Shown: one piece after another, positions 25,789 to 34,519 of the stretch | Layout: every line of letters begins with the position of its first letter | Numbering within the stretch: position 1 is the first letter of the stretch | Source: an uncultured Eubacteriales bacterium | Lineage (GTDB): Bacteria > Bacillota > Clostridia > Oscillospirales > CAG-382 | Reading direction: 5' to 3' | DNA length: 64,000 bases | NCBI GenBank assembly: GCA_934446675.1 | Contig: CAKSEL010000001.1 | Span: 62,001 to 126,000 of the forward strand | Notes under the pieces: generated by a model | Databases searched by the model: none | Told to the model about the DNA's origin: nothing | Seen by the model: the letters and a program-made list of their open reading frames with translations, nothing else | Made by a program: the position numbers and the translations under genes

Positions 25789-26895
25789 ATGAAAGAAACT
25801 TTAATTTTCGGCGCCGATATTTCCAAATTCGGTGCCGTCGGAGACGGAAAAACAGACTGCACAAAGAGTTTTCTCGACGCACTTTCAAGCAAGGAAAACT
25901 TAATAACCGTACCTTACGGCGAATATATTATTAAAAGCAGTCTAAAAATATCTTCAAACACAAAACTGCACATTCACCCTCTTGCAAAGCTGATTTTCGA
26001 GAACGTTACCGACTGCGCTCTTATAAGCGCCGGGCAGGGTGCAAAATCTATTATTATCGAAGGCGGAACATGGATTTGCCATGATTCTGAAGAATCCGCA
26101 AACAAATCAGTTTTCTCGTTCACCGGCTGTGAAAATATACGGCTTGTCGGCTGCACTTTAAATCCTGAAAGCAGGATATGCGCGTTTTTGACTGATTGTA
26201 CCGACATAAGAACCGAGAAAATCTCGGTAGTTTCGCACAACAGCGCCGTTTCGGCATTTGTCTTTACCGATTGCAGCGACGTTACGGTAAAAAGCATAAA
26301 ATACCGCTGCGGCTGTCCCGAAAACAGCAGCGGCGACGGTTCGTTAATTGATTTTAACGGCAAAAACAGTGCGTTTTACATTTCGGATATAATTTCCGAG
26401 AATGTACAGCGGTTTATAAGATCAAACGAAAATTCCGTACTTGACGATATACGCGTATGCGGTCTTGACGGCGGATTTACAAAGTGCGGCGCGGAATTTT
26501 GCAAAAACAGCAAGGTTGAATACGCTCTTTTACAGGAAATCGACATTTTCTGCGCAAAAAGCCATGAAAACTGCGCCTATTTCAAGACCGACGCCGACAT
26601 TTCACAGCTTGAAATCGAAAGTTTTAAGCGCAGGGTCACGTCCGACGCCGCGCCTGCCGTTCCGACCGTTATAATTCAAAACCAAAACGGAAGCTCAAAT
26701 CTGATAATCGACGGTCTTGCAATCGACGATGTTATAGGCGCGAAAGCGCGTTCAAAGCTCACCTCGATGTATCCGGCAAGACTTGCAAATCCTCACGGGC
26801 GTTTTATTTACACACTCGAAGCCGGAATAGGAAACGGCGACAGCTTTATTCTTCCGCAGGGTGGTTTTGATACGCTTGAGCTGTCCGGAAAATAA
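25789..26895 (+). CDS. Pectate-lyase-superfamily (right-handed beta-helix) protein
   Basis: 368 residues. The N-terminus ADISKFGAVGDGKTDCTKSF is the pectate-lyase-3/GH28-like signature, and regularly spaced short beta-strand repeats follow (for example NIRLVGCT, DVTVKSIKY). About a dozen cysteines. No signal peptide is visible, so it is either cytoplasmic or the start is wrong. Catalytic residues could not be identified, and substrate is unknown. The ribosome-binding site is weak. It sits unexpectedly between gyrA and a methyltransferase gene. An alternative is a carbohydrate-active enzyme acting on imported oligosaccharides. Confidence 0.68.
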   Translation: MKETLIFGADISKFGAVGDGKTDCTKSFLDALSSKENLITVPYGEYIIKSSLKISSNTKLHIHPLAKLIFENVTDCALISAGQGAKSIIIEGGTWICHDSEESANKSVFSFTGCENIRLVGCTLNPESRICAFLTDCTDIRTEKISVVSHNSAVSAFVFTDCSDVTVKSIKYRCGCPENSSGDGSLIDFNGKNSAFYISDIISENVQRFIRSNENSVLDDIRVCGLDGGFTKCGAEFCKNSKVEYALLQEIDIFCAKSHENCAYFKTDADISQLEIESFKRRVTSDAAPAVPTVIIQNQNGSSNLIIDGLAIDDVIGAKARSKLTSMYPARLANPHGRFIYTLEAGIGNGDSFILPQGGFDTLELSGK

Positions 26896-26912
26896 ACTTT
26901 TAAAGGATCAAT

Positions 26913-27800
26913 ATGTGGACAACTGACAATTTTAAGGAATACGAACTTCTCGACACCTCTGACGGAGAAAAGCTTGAGCGCTGGAAAGACACCATTCTTA
27001 TCCGCCCCGATCCGCAGGTAATCTGGAAAAACGCAAGGCGCCACCCCGATTGGAAAAATTACAACGCGCGCTATATCCGTTCTTCAAAAGGCGGCGGCAA
27101 CTGGGAAATCAAAAATCTTTCCAAAGACAAAGCCGAAAACGGCTGGATTGAAACGCGAAACGGACTCTCATTTCTCGTAAAACCTACCGGATTCAAGCAC
27201 ACAGGCGTTTTCCCCGAACAGGCAGTAAACTGGGATTTTATTTATGACAAGATAAGCACTGCCGTAAAAAACGGCGACCGCGAAGTTTCGGTGCTCAACC
27301 TGTTTGCCTACACCGGCATTGCAACTCTGTCAGCCGCAAAGGCAGGAGCCAAAGTATGTCATGTAGACGCCTCAAAGGGCATCGTTTCATGGGCAAAACA
27401 AAACGCAGAGCTTTCGGGTTTAAAGGACGCGCCGATAAGGTACATTGTAGACGACTGCAAAAAGTTTCTTGAACGCGAGATACGCCGCGGTCACAAATAC
27501 GATGCCGTTATCATGGATCCGCCGTCTTACGGCAGAGGTCCGTCGGGCGAAATATGGAAGCTTGAGGACGGAATCGACGAGCTTATCGGACTTGTTACAG
27601 AGGTCATATCCGACGATCCGCTCTTCGTACTTGTAAATTCATACACAACGGGACTTTCCGCGTCAACCGTAGGATACATGTTAAATCTTCATCTTGTATC
27701 GCGTTTCGGCGGTAAAGTTTCCTGCGATGAGATCGGTATACCCGTAACGCAGACAAAAAGCGCTCTGCCTGCCGGCAGCAGTGCAAGATGGGAAAAATAA
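26913..27800 (+). CDS. Class I SAM-dependent methyltransferase, RlmI/RlmK-like
   Basis: 295 residues with the Rossmann SAM-binding motif LNLFAYTGIATLSAAKAGA, acidic loop HVDASKG, motif IRYIVDDC and the DPPSYGRG motif found in RNA methyltransferases of the RlmI/RlmL branch. An N-terminal segment precedes the catalytic domain; no clear PUA domain is present. It is probably an rRNA or tRNA base methyltransferase; the target is not predictable. ATG 26913 has AAAGGA six nt upstream; 17 nt after the beta-helix gene. Confidence 0.8.
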   Translation: MWTTDNFKEYELLDTSDGEKLERWKDTILIRPDPQVIWKNARRHPDWKNYNARYIRSSKGGGNWEIKNLSKDKAENGWIETRNGLSFLVKPTGFKHTGVFPEQAVNWDFIYDKISTAVKNGDREVSVLNLFAYTGIATLSAAKAGAKVCHVDASKGIVSWAKQNAELSGLKDAPIRYIVDDCKKFLEREIRRGHKYDAVIMDPPSYGRGPSGEIWKLEDGIDELIGLVTEVISDDPLFVLVNSYTTGLSASTVGYMLNLHLVSRFGGKVSCDEIGIPVTQTKSALPAGSSARWEK

Positions 27801-27835
27801 GAAGACCATTCATCAAAACGGAGGTGAGCTTTTTA

Positions 27836-29353
27836 GTGCTTAACGACGAAAACAACAAGCCGCTTGACAACAACTCTCAAACCGGCTCAGAAAATTCAGA
27901 TACCGACGAAATAATAAAGATTATGAATGCACGGCACAGGAATCACCCGGTGCCGCCGCCGGATCCCGAGCCTACACGTGAGATGGACAAAACCGAGCTG
28001 CCCAAGAACAGTTCCGTCAATAACGGCAATGTTCCTCACAATTCAGGCTCAAATCAGAATGTTCATCATGTTTTACATTCAGCACCGCAGAGTAATGCTT
28101 CACATAGTTCGGCACAGCACAGCAAAGACGGCACATCTGCCGAACACGCCGTAAGTCTTGACGATTTTGCCGACAACACTCCAGAAGTTACGTCCGGCGC
28201 CCGGAAGAAAAAGCCGGGTTCCGTAAACGGCAATTATATTTCCGGAGTTGCAAAGGTCATTATTTACCTTGCAGCGGTAATAGCACTCAGCGTATTTATT
28301 TCGGTTAAGGTTATAAAGATCGGAAACGACGTATTTGCTTTTGTAAAACCAGACAAGGAAATCACGGTCGAAATTCCCGAAGGCGCGACCACTGCTCAGA
28401 TTGCCGAGATCTTAAAAGAAAACGGTGTAATTCAATATCCGTCAGTATACAAGAAGTATTCGGCATTCAGAATCAAGCGCCGTTCATATCTCACGGGAGA
28501 ATACGCCGCAGGCACTCACAAGGTCAATCCGACAATGAATTACGACCAGCTTTTGGAAGAACTTTCGGTAATTCAGAACTCGACAAAGATTGTCCGCATT
28601 ACAATTCCCGAAGGATATACGGTAAACGAAATTCTGAAACTCTTTGAAAGCAACGGCATGAAGAAAGCCGACGAATTTACCGACGCTCTTGAAAATTACG
28701 AATACGACTACCGTTTCATGGATGAAATGAAGCAGCACGGTATATCCGACTACCGCTACGACACAAAGTACGGTTATCGCCTTGAGGGTTATCTCTTCCC
28801 CGACACATACGACTTTTACGTCGAGGAAAACCCTGTTTCGGCTGTTTCAAAACTGCTTGACAACTTCAACAACAAGTTTGACAATTCATTCTACGACCGC
28901 TGCAACGAACTCGGATTTACGGTTGACGAGATCATCACACTCGCATCGATTATCGAAAGCGAGGGCGACAAGGTTGAGGATTATGCTAAAATATCCTCGG
29001 TATTCCACAACAGACTTGCAAATTCCTCGTCTTATCCGTATCTCGAATCCGACGCTACGGTTCAGTATGCTCTCGGCGTTCACAAAAACCGTCTTGAATC
29101 GGGCGACACCGACATTGACAATCCCTACAACACCTACAAATACAAGGGACTTCCTCCCGGACCGATTTGCAACCCCGGATATGAGGCAATCTACGCCGCG
29201 CTTTATCCTGAAAACACAAATTACTACTACTTCCTGTCCAGAAGTGACGGAGTTACGGTATATTCTACCACTTATAACGAGCATCTGAACGCCATAGCCG
29301 AGTCAAACAGGCTTGACGCCGAGCTGAAAAAAGCCGCAGACGCCAATCAATAA
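27836..29353 (+). CDS. mltG: Endolytic transglycosylase MltG
   Basis: Membrane-anchored lytic transglycosylase that cuts nascent glycan strands. The N-terminus is a long hydrophilic, His/Asn/Ser-rich cytoplasmic segment of about 140 residues, then one membrane helix (VIIYLAAVIALSVFISV), a LysM-like part and the YceG domain with the catalytic Glu in ASIIESEGDK and DATVQYALG. The GTG start at 27836 has GGAGGTG 11 nt upstream; an ATG at 27788 would overlap the methyltransferase and has no ribosome-binding site. Followed by a U32 peptidase gene, as in the B. subtilis yrrL-yrrN/O region. Confidence 0.9.
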   Translation: MLNDENNKPLDNNSQTGSENSDTDEIIKIMNARHRNHPVPPPDPEPTREMDKTELPKNSSVNNGNVPHNSGSNQNVHHVLHSAPQSNASHSSAQHSKDGTSAEHAVSLDDFADNTPEVTSGARKKKPGSVNGNYISGVAKVIIYLAAVIALSVFISVKVIKIGNDVFAFVKPDKEITVEIPEGATTAQIAEILKENGVIQYPSVYKKYSAFRIKRRSYLTGEYAAGTHKVNPTMNYDQLLEELSVIQNSTKIVRITIPEGYTVNEILKLFESNGMKKADEFTDALENYEYDYRFMDEMKQHGISDYRYDTKYGYRLEGYLFPDTYDFYVEENPVSAVSKLLDNFNNKFDNSFYDRCNELGFTVDEIITLASIIESEGDKVEDYAKISSVFHNRLANSSSYPYLESDATVQYALGVHKNRLESGDTDIDNPYNTYKYKGLPPGPICNPGYEAIYAALYPENTNYYYFLSRSDGVTVYSTTYNEHLNAIAESNRLDAELKKAADANQ

Positions 29354-29364
29354 GAACAACAAAT

Positions 29365-29602
29365 TCGCCGCCTTACGGCGGCGACTGACTGCCTCAAAAA
29401 CCTATGTGACTTTTCTGGCAAAGCCCGATTTCAATTTTAATTGAAAAATTCAGAGGACATGAGCCGCGAATTTTTCTCCGATAGATTCGCGAGTGTCGAA
29501 AATCGGCAGATTTTTGGCATGAGGCGCGAGCGCACGAATCTGTTTTCGTGTCGTAAAACGAAGTTTTGCGGCACGCTCTCGCCGCCTTACGGCGGCGTTT
29601 TT
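29365..29602 (+). repeat. Structured intergenic element flanked by identical hairpins
   Basis: The 278-bp gap between mltG and the U32 gene starts and ends with the same 18-nt hairpin CGCCGCC-TTAC-GGCGGCG (29366-29383 and 29580-29597). The second copy is followed by TTTTT and forms a good terminator. Between them lie four further hairpins: TTTCAATT/AATTGAAA (29429-29446), CGCGAAT/ATTCGCG (29465-29491), CACGAA/TTCGTG, and a 13-bp stem with loop GAA (29547-29575). This density is unlike the other spacers. Possible REP/MITE-type element, decayed gene or structured RNA. Confidence 0.55.
29580..29602 (+). terminator. Terminator upstream of the U32 gene
   Basis: The second CGCCGCC-TTAC-GGCGGCG hairpin followed by T5, 30 nt before the U32 peptidase start. 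It should terminate transcription arriving from mltG, which leaves the U32 gene without an obvious promoter. Confidence 0.7.
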
Positions 29603-29631
29603 ACTACAAGTATCCCGAAAGGAACAACAAC

Positions 29632-30876
29632 GTGAAAAGACCTGAAATTCTATCCCCTGCCGGCAATTTTGAAAAGATGAAATTCGCAATTCTGTACGGT
29701 GCGGACGCCGTATATCTTGCCGGAAAAGTTTTCGGAATGAGAAGTGCCTCAGACAATTTTTCAGATGAAGAATTAATCGAGGCGGTAAGATATGCACATT
29801 CAAAAAACGTAAAAGTATACATCACTGTAAACGTACTTCCGCACGAATCAGAGCTGAACGAGCTTTGCAGATACCTTGATTTTTTAGGCTCAAGCGTAAA
29901 GCCCGATGCGCTGATAATTTCAGACCTCGGTGTTTTTTCTCTTGCGGCAAAACACTGTCCGGACACCGAACTTCACATCTCTACACAGGCGAGCACCGTA
30001 AATTCGGAAAGCTGCAAGCTCTGGCACAGCCTTGGCGCGACACGAATCGTACTTGCAAGGGAATTATCTCTCGAAGAGATCACAAAAATACGCGCTGCCA
30101 TTCCGGACGAGCTTGAACTCGAAGCCTTTGTTCACGGCGCAATGTGCGTTTCATATTCCGGAAGATGTCTTTTATCAAACTTTTTCACCGGACGCGACGC
30201 AAACCACGGTCAATGTGCGCAGCCTTGCCGCTGGGAATACTTTGACGGCGAAAAGTATGCCGAGATATTTGAAAAAAAACGTCCCGACGAAAAAATTTCG
30301 CTCGTTGAAAACGAGCGCGGCACTTTTATGTTCAGTTCAAAGGATATGTGCATGATACGGCACATTCCGGAGCTTTGCAAGGCGGGCATAAACAGTTTCA
30401 AGATTGAAGGCAGAGTAAAAAGCGCATATTATACGGCGCTCACCGCAAACTGCTACAAAAAAGAGCTTGACAGATACCTGAAAAATCCCGACACATACAA
30501 GTTTGACGAAAACACCATGCACGAACTTGAATCTGTCAGCCACAGAGAATACGGCACGGGATATTTCTTCGATAACCCTGCCGAAAACGCCCAGATTTCC
30601 TCTGACGGCGGCTATATACGTGAAAAAGCCTTTCTTGCAACCGTTGACTCTTACGACCAATCGACGGGACGTGCGGTATTGATCCAGCGCAACAAGCTTT
30701 TTGACGGCACGGAATATGAGATTGTCTCGCCCGGCAAGGATTCGCGGACAATTTTTATTTCGGATATGCGAAATTCCGACGGCGAACCCATAGACAGCGC
30801 ACCGCACCCGCAAATGCGTTTTTCGATAAAGTCTCCGTTCCCCCTGTCGCACGGCGACATAATCAGAGGAAAATAA
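29632..30876 (+). CDS. U32-family peptidase-like protein (TrhP/YegQ group)
   Basis: 414 residues. The U32 signature EAFVHGAMCVSYSGRCLLS is present, followed by a cysteine cluster region (GQCAQPCRWEY) and the later cysteines that coordinate an Fe-S cluster in this family. Members TrhP/YegQ and B. subtilis YrrN/YrrO are needed for 5-hydroxyuridine formation at tRNA position 34, rather than proteolysis. The GTG start at 29632 has AAAGGA eight nt upstream and overlaps, as GTGA, the end of a 64-codon ORF in the structured spacer. A terminator follows at 30897-30935. Confidence 0.9.
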   Translation: MKRPEILSPAGNFEKMKFAILYGADAVYLAGKVFGMRSASDNFSDEELIEAVRYAHSKNVKVYITVNVLPHESELNELCRYLDFLGSSVKPDALIISDLGVFSLAAKHCPDTELHISTQASTVNSESCKLWHSLGATRIVLARELSLEEITKIRAAIPDELELEAFVHGAMCVSYSGRCLLSNFFTGRDANHGQCAQPCRWEYFDGEKYAEIFEKKRPDEKISLVENERGTFMFSSKDMCMIRHIPELCKAGINSFKIEGRVKSAYYTALTANCYKKELDRYLKNPDTYKFDENTMHELESVSHREYGTGYFFDNPAENAQISSDGGYIREKAFLATVDSYDQSTGRAVLIQRNKLFDGTEYEIVSPGKDSRTIFISDMRNSDGEPIDSAPHPQMRFSIKSPFPLSHGDIIRGK

Positions 30877-30896
30877 GTAGGAAAATATATAAATTA

Positions 30897-30935
30897 CCGG
30901 ACAATGTTTTTACGCACTGTCCGGCTTTGTTTTAC
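30897..30935 (+). terminator. Terminator after the U32 gene
   Basis: Perfect 7-bp stem CCGGACA/TGTCCGG (30897-30903, 30918-30924), with a tail CTTTGTTTT running into the end of the convergent PLP-enzyme gene. Confidence 0.75.
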
Positions 30936-32173
30936 TCTTTTTCGGTATTCTCTACGGCAAACATTATGCCAATCTTTCCGCTTTCGTATGTAAGACCGCC
31001 CTGCAAATACACGGTATACGGTTCTTTGCACGGTGCGTCCGCGGACAGCTCTATCGACGAGCCTTGCGTGAATGCGCCTGCCGCCATTACGACGGGTACT
31101 GCGTATCCCGGCATCTCATACGGTTCGGGTGCGACATATGAATCGACCGGAGAGCCTGCCTGTATTCCGCAGCAGAAATCAAGCAGTTTCTGTTCGGTTT
31201 TAAGGCTTATTGTCTGTATTATGCAGTGTCTTGCATCGGTCGGCAGCGGATAAACGTCATATCCGAGATCTTTATATACCTGCGACGCAAGAATTGCGGT
31301 TTTAAGGCTTTGACAAACCGTATGCGGCGCATAGAAAAGACCTTTATACATATTCTTGTTCTGTCCGAGTGTCGCTCCGCATTCCGTTCCGATACCGGGA
31401 CAGGTAAGCCTGTACGAGCAAAGCTCAATAACCTTTTTTGTTCCGGCAAGATAACCGCCGGTCTCTGCCATTCCGCCGCCCGGATTCTTTATAAGCGAAC
31501 CCATTATAAGGTCCGCGCCGTAATATGTAGGTTCATGCTCGTCGCAGAATTCTCCGTAGCAGTTATCAACGGCAACATAAACTTCGCTCTTTATTGATTT
31601 ACAAAACGACACAATATCACCTATCTGCTTTGCCGACAGCGTTTCCCTTACAGCATACCCTTTTGAACGCTGAACAAACACCATTTTGACGCTTTTATCG
31701 TTTTGCAGAATCTCACGTACTTTATCATAGTCGATCTCGCTGCCGTTCATCTCGGTCTGAAGATATTTTATGCCGAGGTCTTTAAGCGAGCCGTTTCCGG
31801 CTTGTCCTCTTATGCCTATGACTTCTTCAAGCGTATCATAGGGCTTTCCCGTTACGGACAGCATTGTATCTCCCGGTCTTAAAAGTCCGTAAAGTCCCAC
31901 TGCCAGCGTCTGGGTTCCAGAAACAAGCGTATGGCGCACGAATGCGTCCTCAGCCTCAAACACGCGGGCATATATCTTATCGAGCATATCTCTGCCCTTA
32001 TCGTCATATCCGTATCCGGTAGTTCCGGCAAAGTAAGAGTCCGAAACCTTATATTCGCGGAATGCCGCCATTACCTTTTTCTGATTTTCAAACGCAATTT
32101 TCTCGACGTTTGCAAACGCCCCGTTTTCAAGCAGCTTTTTTTCGGCGTTATTTATAATTTCCTGTGAATTCAT
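30932..32173 (-). CDS. Methionine gamma-lyase-family PLP protein (aluminium resistance/YnbB type)
   Basis: 413 residues of the Alum_res family (B. subtilis YnbB), a branch of the Cys/Met metabolism PLP enzymes. Visible: FAGTTGYGYDDKGRD, VSGTQTLAVGLYGLLRPGDT, VAVDNCYGEFCDE and the PLP-lysine region MGSLIKNPGGGMAETGGY. The substrate is unproven; C-S lyase activity is inferred from the superfamily. The start has a weak AAAGG site; NUDIX gene stop and this ATG are 2 nt apart (TAATAATG), so translation is coupled. Last gene of a four-gene minus-strand set. Confidence 0.87.
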   Translation of the reverse strand: MNSQEIINNAEKKLLENGAFANVEKIAFENQKKVMAAFREYKVSDSYFAGTTGYGYDDKGRDMLDKIYARVFEAEDAFVRHTLVSGTQTLAVGLYGLLRPGDTMLSVTGKPYDTLEEVIGIRGQAGNGSLKDLGIKYLQTEMNGSEIDYDKVREILQNDKSVKMVFVQRSKGYAVRETLSAKQIGDIVSFCKSIKSEVYVAVDNCYGEFCDEHEPTYYGADLIMGSLIKNPGGGMAETGGYLAGTKKVIELCSYRLTCPGIGTECGATLGQNKNMYKGLFYAPHTVCQSLKTAILASQVYKDLGYDVYPLPTDARHCIIQTISLKTEQKLLDFCCGIQAGSPVDSYVAPEPYEMPGYAVPVVMAAGAFTQGSSIELSADAPCKEPYTVYLQGGLTYESGKIGIMFAVENTEKE

Positions 32174-32175
32174 TA

Positions 32176-32730
32176 TTATTTTGCAGACCTTTCTTCAATT
32201 TTAAGCAATGCCGTTTTCATAACGGCACACTGTGTTTTTCCGTCCTTTATTTTTCCGTCGAGCACCATGGAAAGCAGCTCGTCAAACGGTATTTTCTCAA
32301 CCTCAAGAAACTCGTCGTCGTCCGGGTTATCCTCTCCGTATGAGAGCTCCTCGGCAAGATATATGAAAATTCTCTCGTTTGTATATCCCGGAGACGGATA
32401 AAACTCCCCGAGAAAAGTATACTTTGCGGCAGACGCACCGGTTTCCTCTTTCAGCTCGCGTTTTCCGCATTCAAGCGGATCCTCGTCAAGGCTGTCACGC
32501 TTTCCGGCAGGTATTTCCGGCAAAACCTCACTGTACGGGTATCTGTACTGTCTGACCATTAGAACCCTGTCATCATCTGTAAGTGCAAGCACGCAGACAC
32601 CGCCTCTATGCTCTACTACCTCGCGGAATGCGTCTTTTCCGTCAGGCAGCGTTACTTCGTCGCGTCTGACCTTTATAATTTTTCCGTCAAAGATATACTC
32701 ACGCTTTTTTGTCTTTTCGGTAAGATCCAT
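32176..32730 (-). CDS. NUDIX hydrolase, probable ADP-ribose pyrophosphatase
   Basis: 184 residues. NUDIX box PAGKRDSLDEDPLECGKREL followed by KEETGA, preceded by VLMVRQYRYP, the pattern of ADP-ribose pyrophosphatases that split ADP-ribose into AMP and ribose 5-phosphate. The box carries one extra residue between the first Gly and Glu compared with the canonical spacing. Cytoplasmic housecleaning enzyme. It begins 9 nt after the antiporter gene. Confidence 0.9.
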   Translation of the reverse strand: MDLTEKTKKREYIFDGKIIKVRRDEVTLPDGKDAFREVVEHRGGVCVLALTDDDRVLMVRQYRYPYSEVLPEIPAGKRDSLDEDPLECGKRELKEETGASAAKYTFLGEFYPSPGYTNERIFIYLAEELSYGEDNPDDDEFLEVEKIPFDELLSMVLDGKIKDGKTQCAVMKTALLKIEERSAK

Positions 32731-32739
32731 ATTCTAAAA

Positions 32740-34482
32740 TCACTCTTTTCCGCTTACATCACTGTCGGTATTATCGGCTGTTTGTACATTATTATCCACA
32801 GAATTATCCGGCAGAGACAAATTTTCTTTCTGCTGTTCGGCTTTCTGCTTTTTATAATAGCTTTTTGTTTTGGCTTTGGATTTTCCGGCGTCCGTCAGCA
32901 CGAGAACGTCGTCGTTATAAAGCATTGTGCTGCCTTTTGGTATTACTATTCTTCCTGCACGCTTGATTATAACTATCAGCTCATCTCCGACGTCGATCTC
33001 GGATATTCTCTTATGCGCCCAGCCGTCGTTTTCTTCAAGAGTTTTTTCACGCAGCAGCAGTCCGTCAGTATTTTCCGACGACATTCCACCGAGAATTACC
33101 GTATCACCCTCTTTAAGCACAGTTGAACCGTAGGGAATGATCTTCTCACCGCCGCGTATGACAAGCACAAGGATTGAATCCGGCGGCAGGAGTATTTCTC
33201 TTATCTTCTTTCCGTTCCAGTCATGAAATTCAGGTATTGTAAAACGTATAAACTGAACCGGTACTTCGTCTGTATAATCGTTAAATGTTTTCATGACATT
33301 CGCATCATCGTCTGTCATTTTAAGTTTTCTCGCAAAAACAGGTATTAGAGAACCCTGCACAAGAATTGAAAACAGAACTATGAAAAAGACTATATGGAAT
33401 ATATCGTTCTGCATTACGGCAGGGCTTGTGACGGTCATAATCGCGAAAACTATCGACGCCGCTCCTCTCATTCCCGACCAAGAAACAAGCAGTTTTTGAG
33501 CAAACGTACTGTTTTTAAACGGTGCAAGCAGGACGAACACAACCAAGGGTCTTGCGACAAATGTCAAGAACAGCGCGATAAGAAGTGCGGTCAGCGCAAC
33601 CGACGGCAGCTGCGATGGAAAGGACAACAGTCCCAGCAAAAAGAACAGCAGCATCTGCATAAGCCCGGTTATACCGTCAAAGAAGTGAGCAAGGTCGGAT
33701 TTACCGGGGAATTTTGTATTACCGAGAATAATACCCGTAATATATGCGCTCAAATATCCGTTTCCTCCCACAAGCGCAGGAATTGTATAAGAGGCTATCG
33801 CAACAGCCATCATGAACACGGCATCGAATCCCGCAACAGAAAACTTAAAGCGTTTCAAAAATACCGACGATACCGCCGAGATCACAACACCGAAAAACAG
33901 CCCAAAGAATATCTGCAAAAATACCATTTTTACAAATTCAGGCGCCGACGCTTCGCCTTTTTGCATAAGCGACAGCACGATTACCGTAAGCATATACGAA
34001 AACGGGTCATTGCTGCCGCTTTCAAGTTCAAGTAAAGACGCGGTTTTATACTTCAGATTCAGTCTTTTTGAACGCAGTATATTGAACACGCTGGCCGCGT
34101 CCGTAGAGCTTATTACGGAGCCTATAAGAAAGCTCTCAAGCATACCGATTTTAAGTACATAGCGGCAGAACACGCCAACCGTAAGCGCCGTAAGTACAGT
34201 TCCGAGCGAGGACAGAATAATTGCGCGCACGGCTACCGGCTTTGCCTCTTTCCAGTTTGTACCGAAACCGCCGTAGAACATTATGAATATGAGCGAAACG
34301 GAACATATCTGCATTGCCATATTATAATTATCAAACGGTATTTTTACAACGCCGTCGGTTCCGAAAAACATTCCGAGTGCGATAAAAACAAGCAGCATAG
34401 GCACACCGAAACGGCTTGAAACCTTATTGCATACAACGCACATCACTATTACGATAGAAATTATCAACAGCAGATGTTCCAT
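32740..34482 (-). CDS. K+/H+ (or Na+/H+) antiporter, NhaP2/CvrA type, with regulatory domains
   Basis: 580 residues. About 12 membrane helices of the CPA1 family (GSVISSTDAASVFNILRSK, with the conserved Asp pair region SGSNDPFSYML), then two C-terminal RCK_C/TrkA-C-like domains (ILLPPDSILVLVIRGGEKII and DVGDELIVIIKRAGRI) that sense nucleotides or potassium in relatives. A Lys/Gln/Asp-rich tail closes the protein. Likely potassium or pH homeostasis. The ribosome-binding site is AAAGGAAA. Ion specificity cannot be read from sequence. Confidence 0.9.
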   Translation of the reverse strand: MEHLLLIISIVIVMCVVCNKVSSRFGVPMLLVFIALGMFFGTDGVVKIPFDNYNMAMQICSVSLIFIMFYGGFGTNWKEAKPVAVRAIILSSLGTVLTALTVGVFCRYVLKIGMLESFLIGSVISSTDAASVFNILRSKRLNLKYKTASLLELESGSNDPFSYMLTVIVLSLMQKGEASAPEFVKMVFLQIFFGLFFGVVISAVSSVFLKRFKFSVAGFDAVFMMAVAIASYTIPALVGGNGYLSAYITGIILGNTKFPGKSDLAHFFDGITGLMQMLLFFLLGLLSFPSQLPSVALTALLIALFLTFVARPLVVFVLLAPFKNSTFAQKLLVSWSGMRGAASIVFAIMTVTSPAVMQNDIFHIVFFIVLFSILVQGSLIPVFARKLKMTDDDANVMKTFNDYTDEVPVQFIRFTIPEFHDWNGKKIREILLPPDSILVLVIRGGEKIIPYGSTVLKEGDTVILGGMSSENTDGLLLREKTLEENDGWAHKRISEIDVGDELIVIIKRAGRIVIPKGSTMLYNDDVLVLTDAGKSKAKTKSYYKKQKAEQQKENLSLPDNSVDNNVQTADNTDSDVSGKE

Positions 34483-34519
34483 TATACAAGCTCACTTTCC
34501 TTTTTTAGATAAATTAAAT

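Noticed and set aside
29441..29635. 64-residue ORF upstream of the U32 gene as a real gene
   Set aside because: It lies within hairpin-rich DNA, runs through a terminator, and has no clear ribosome-binding site or family. Kept only as part of the repeat finding.
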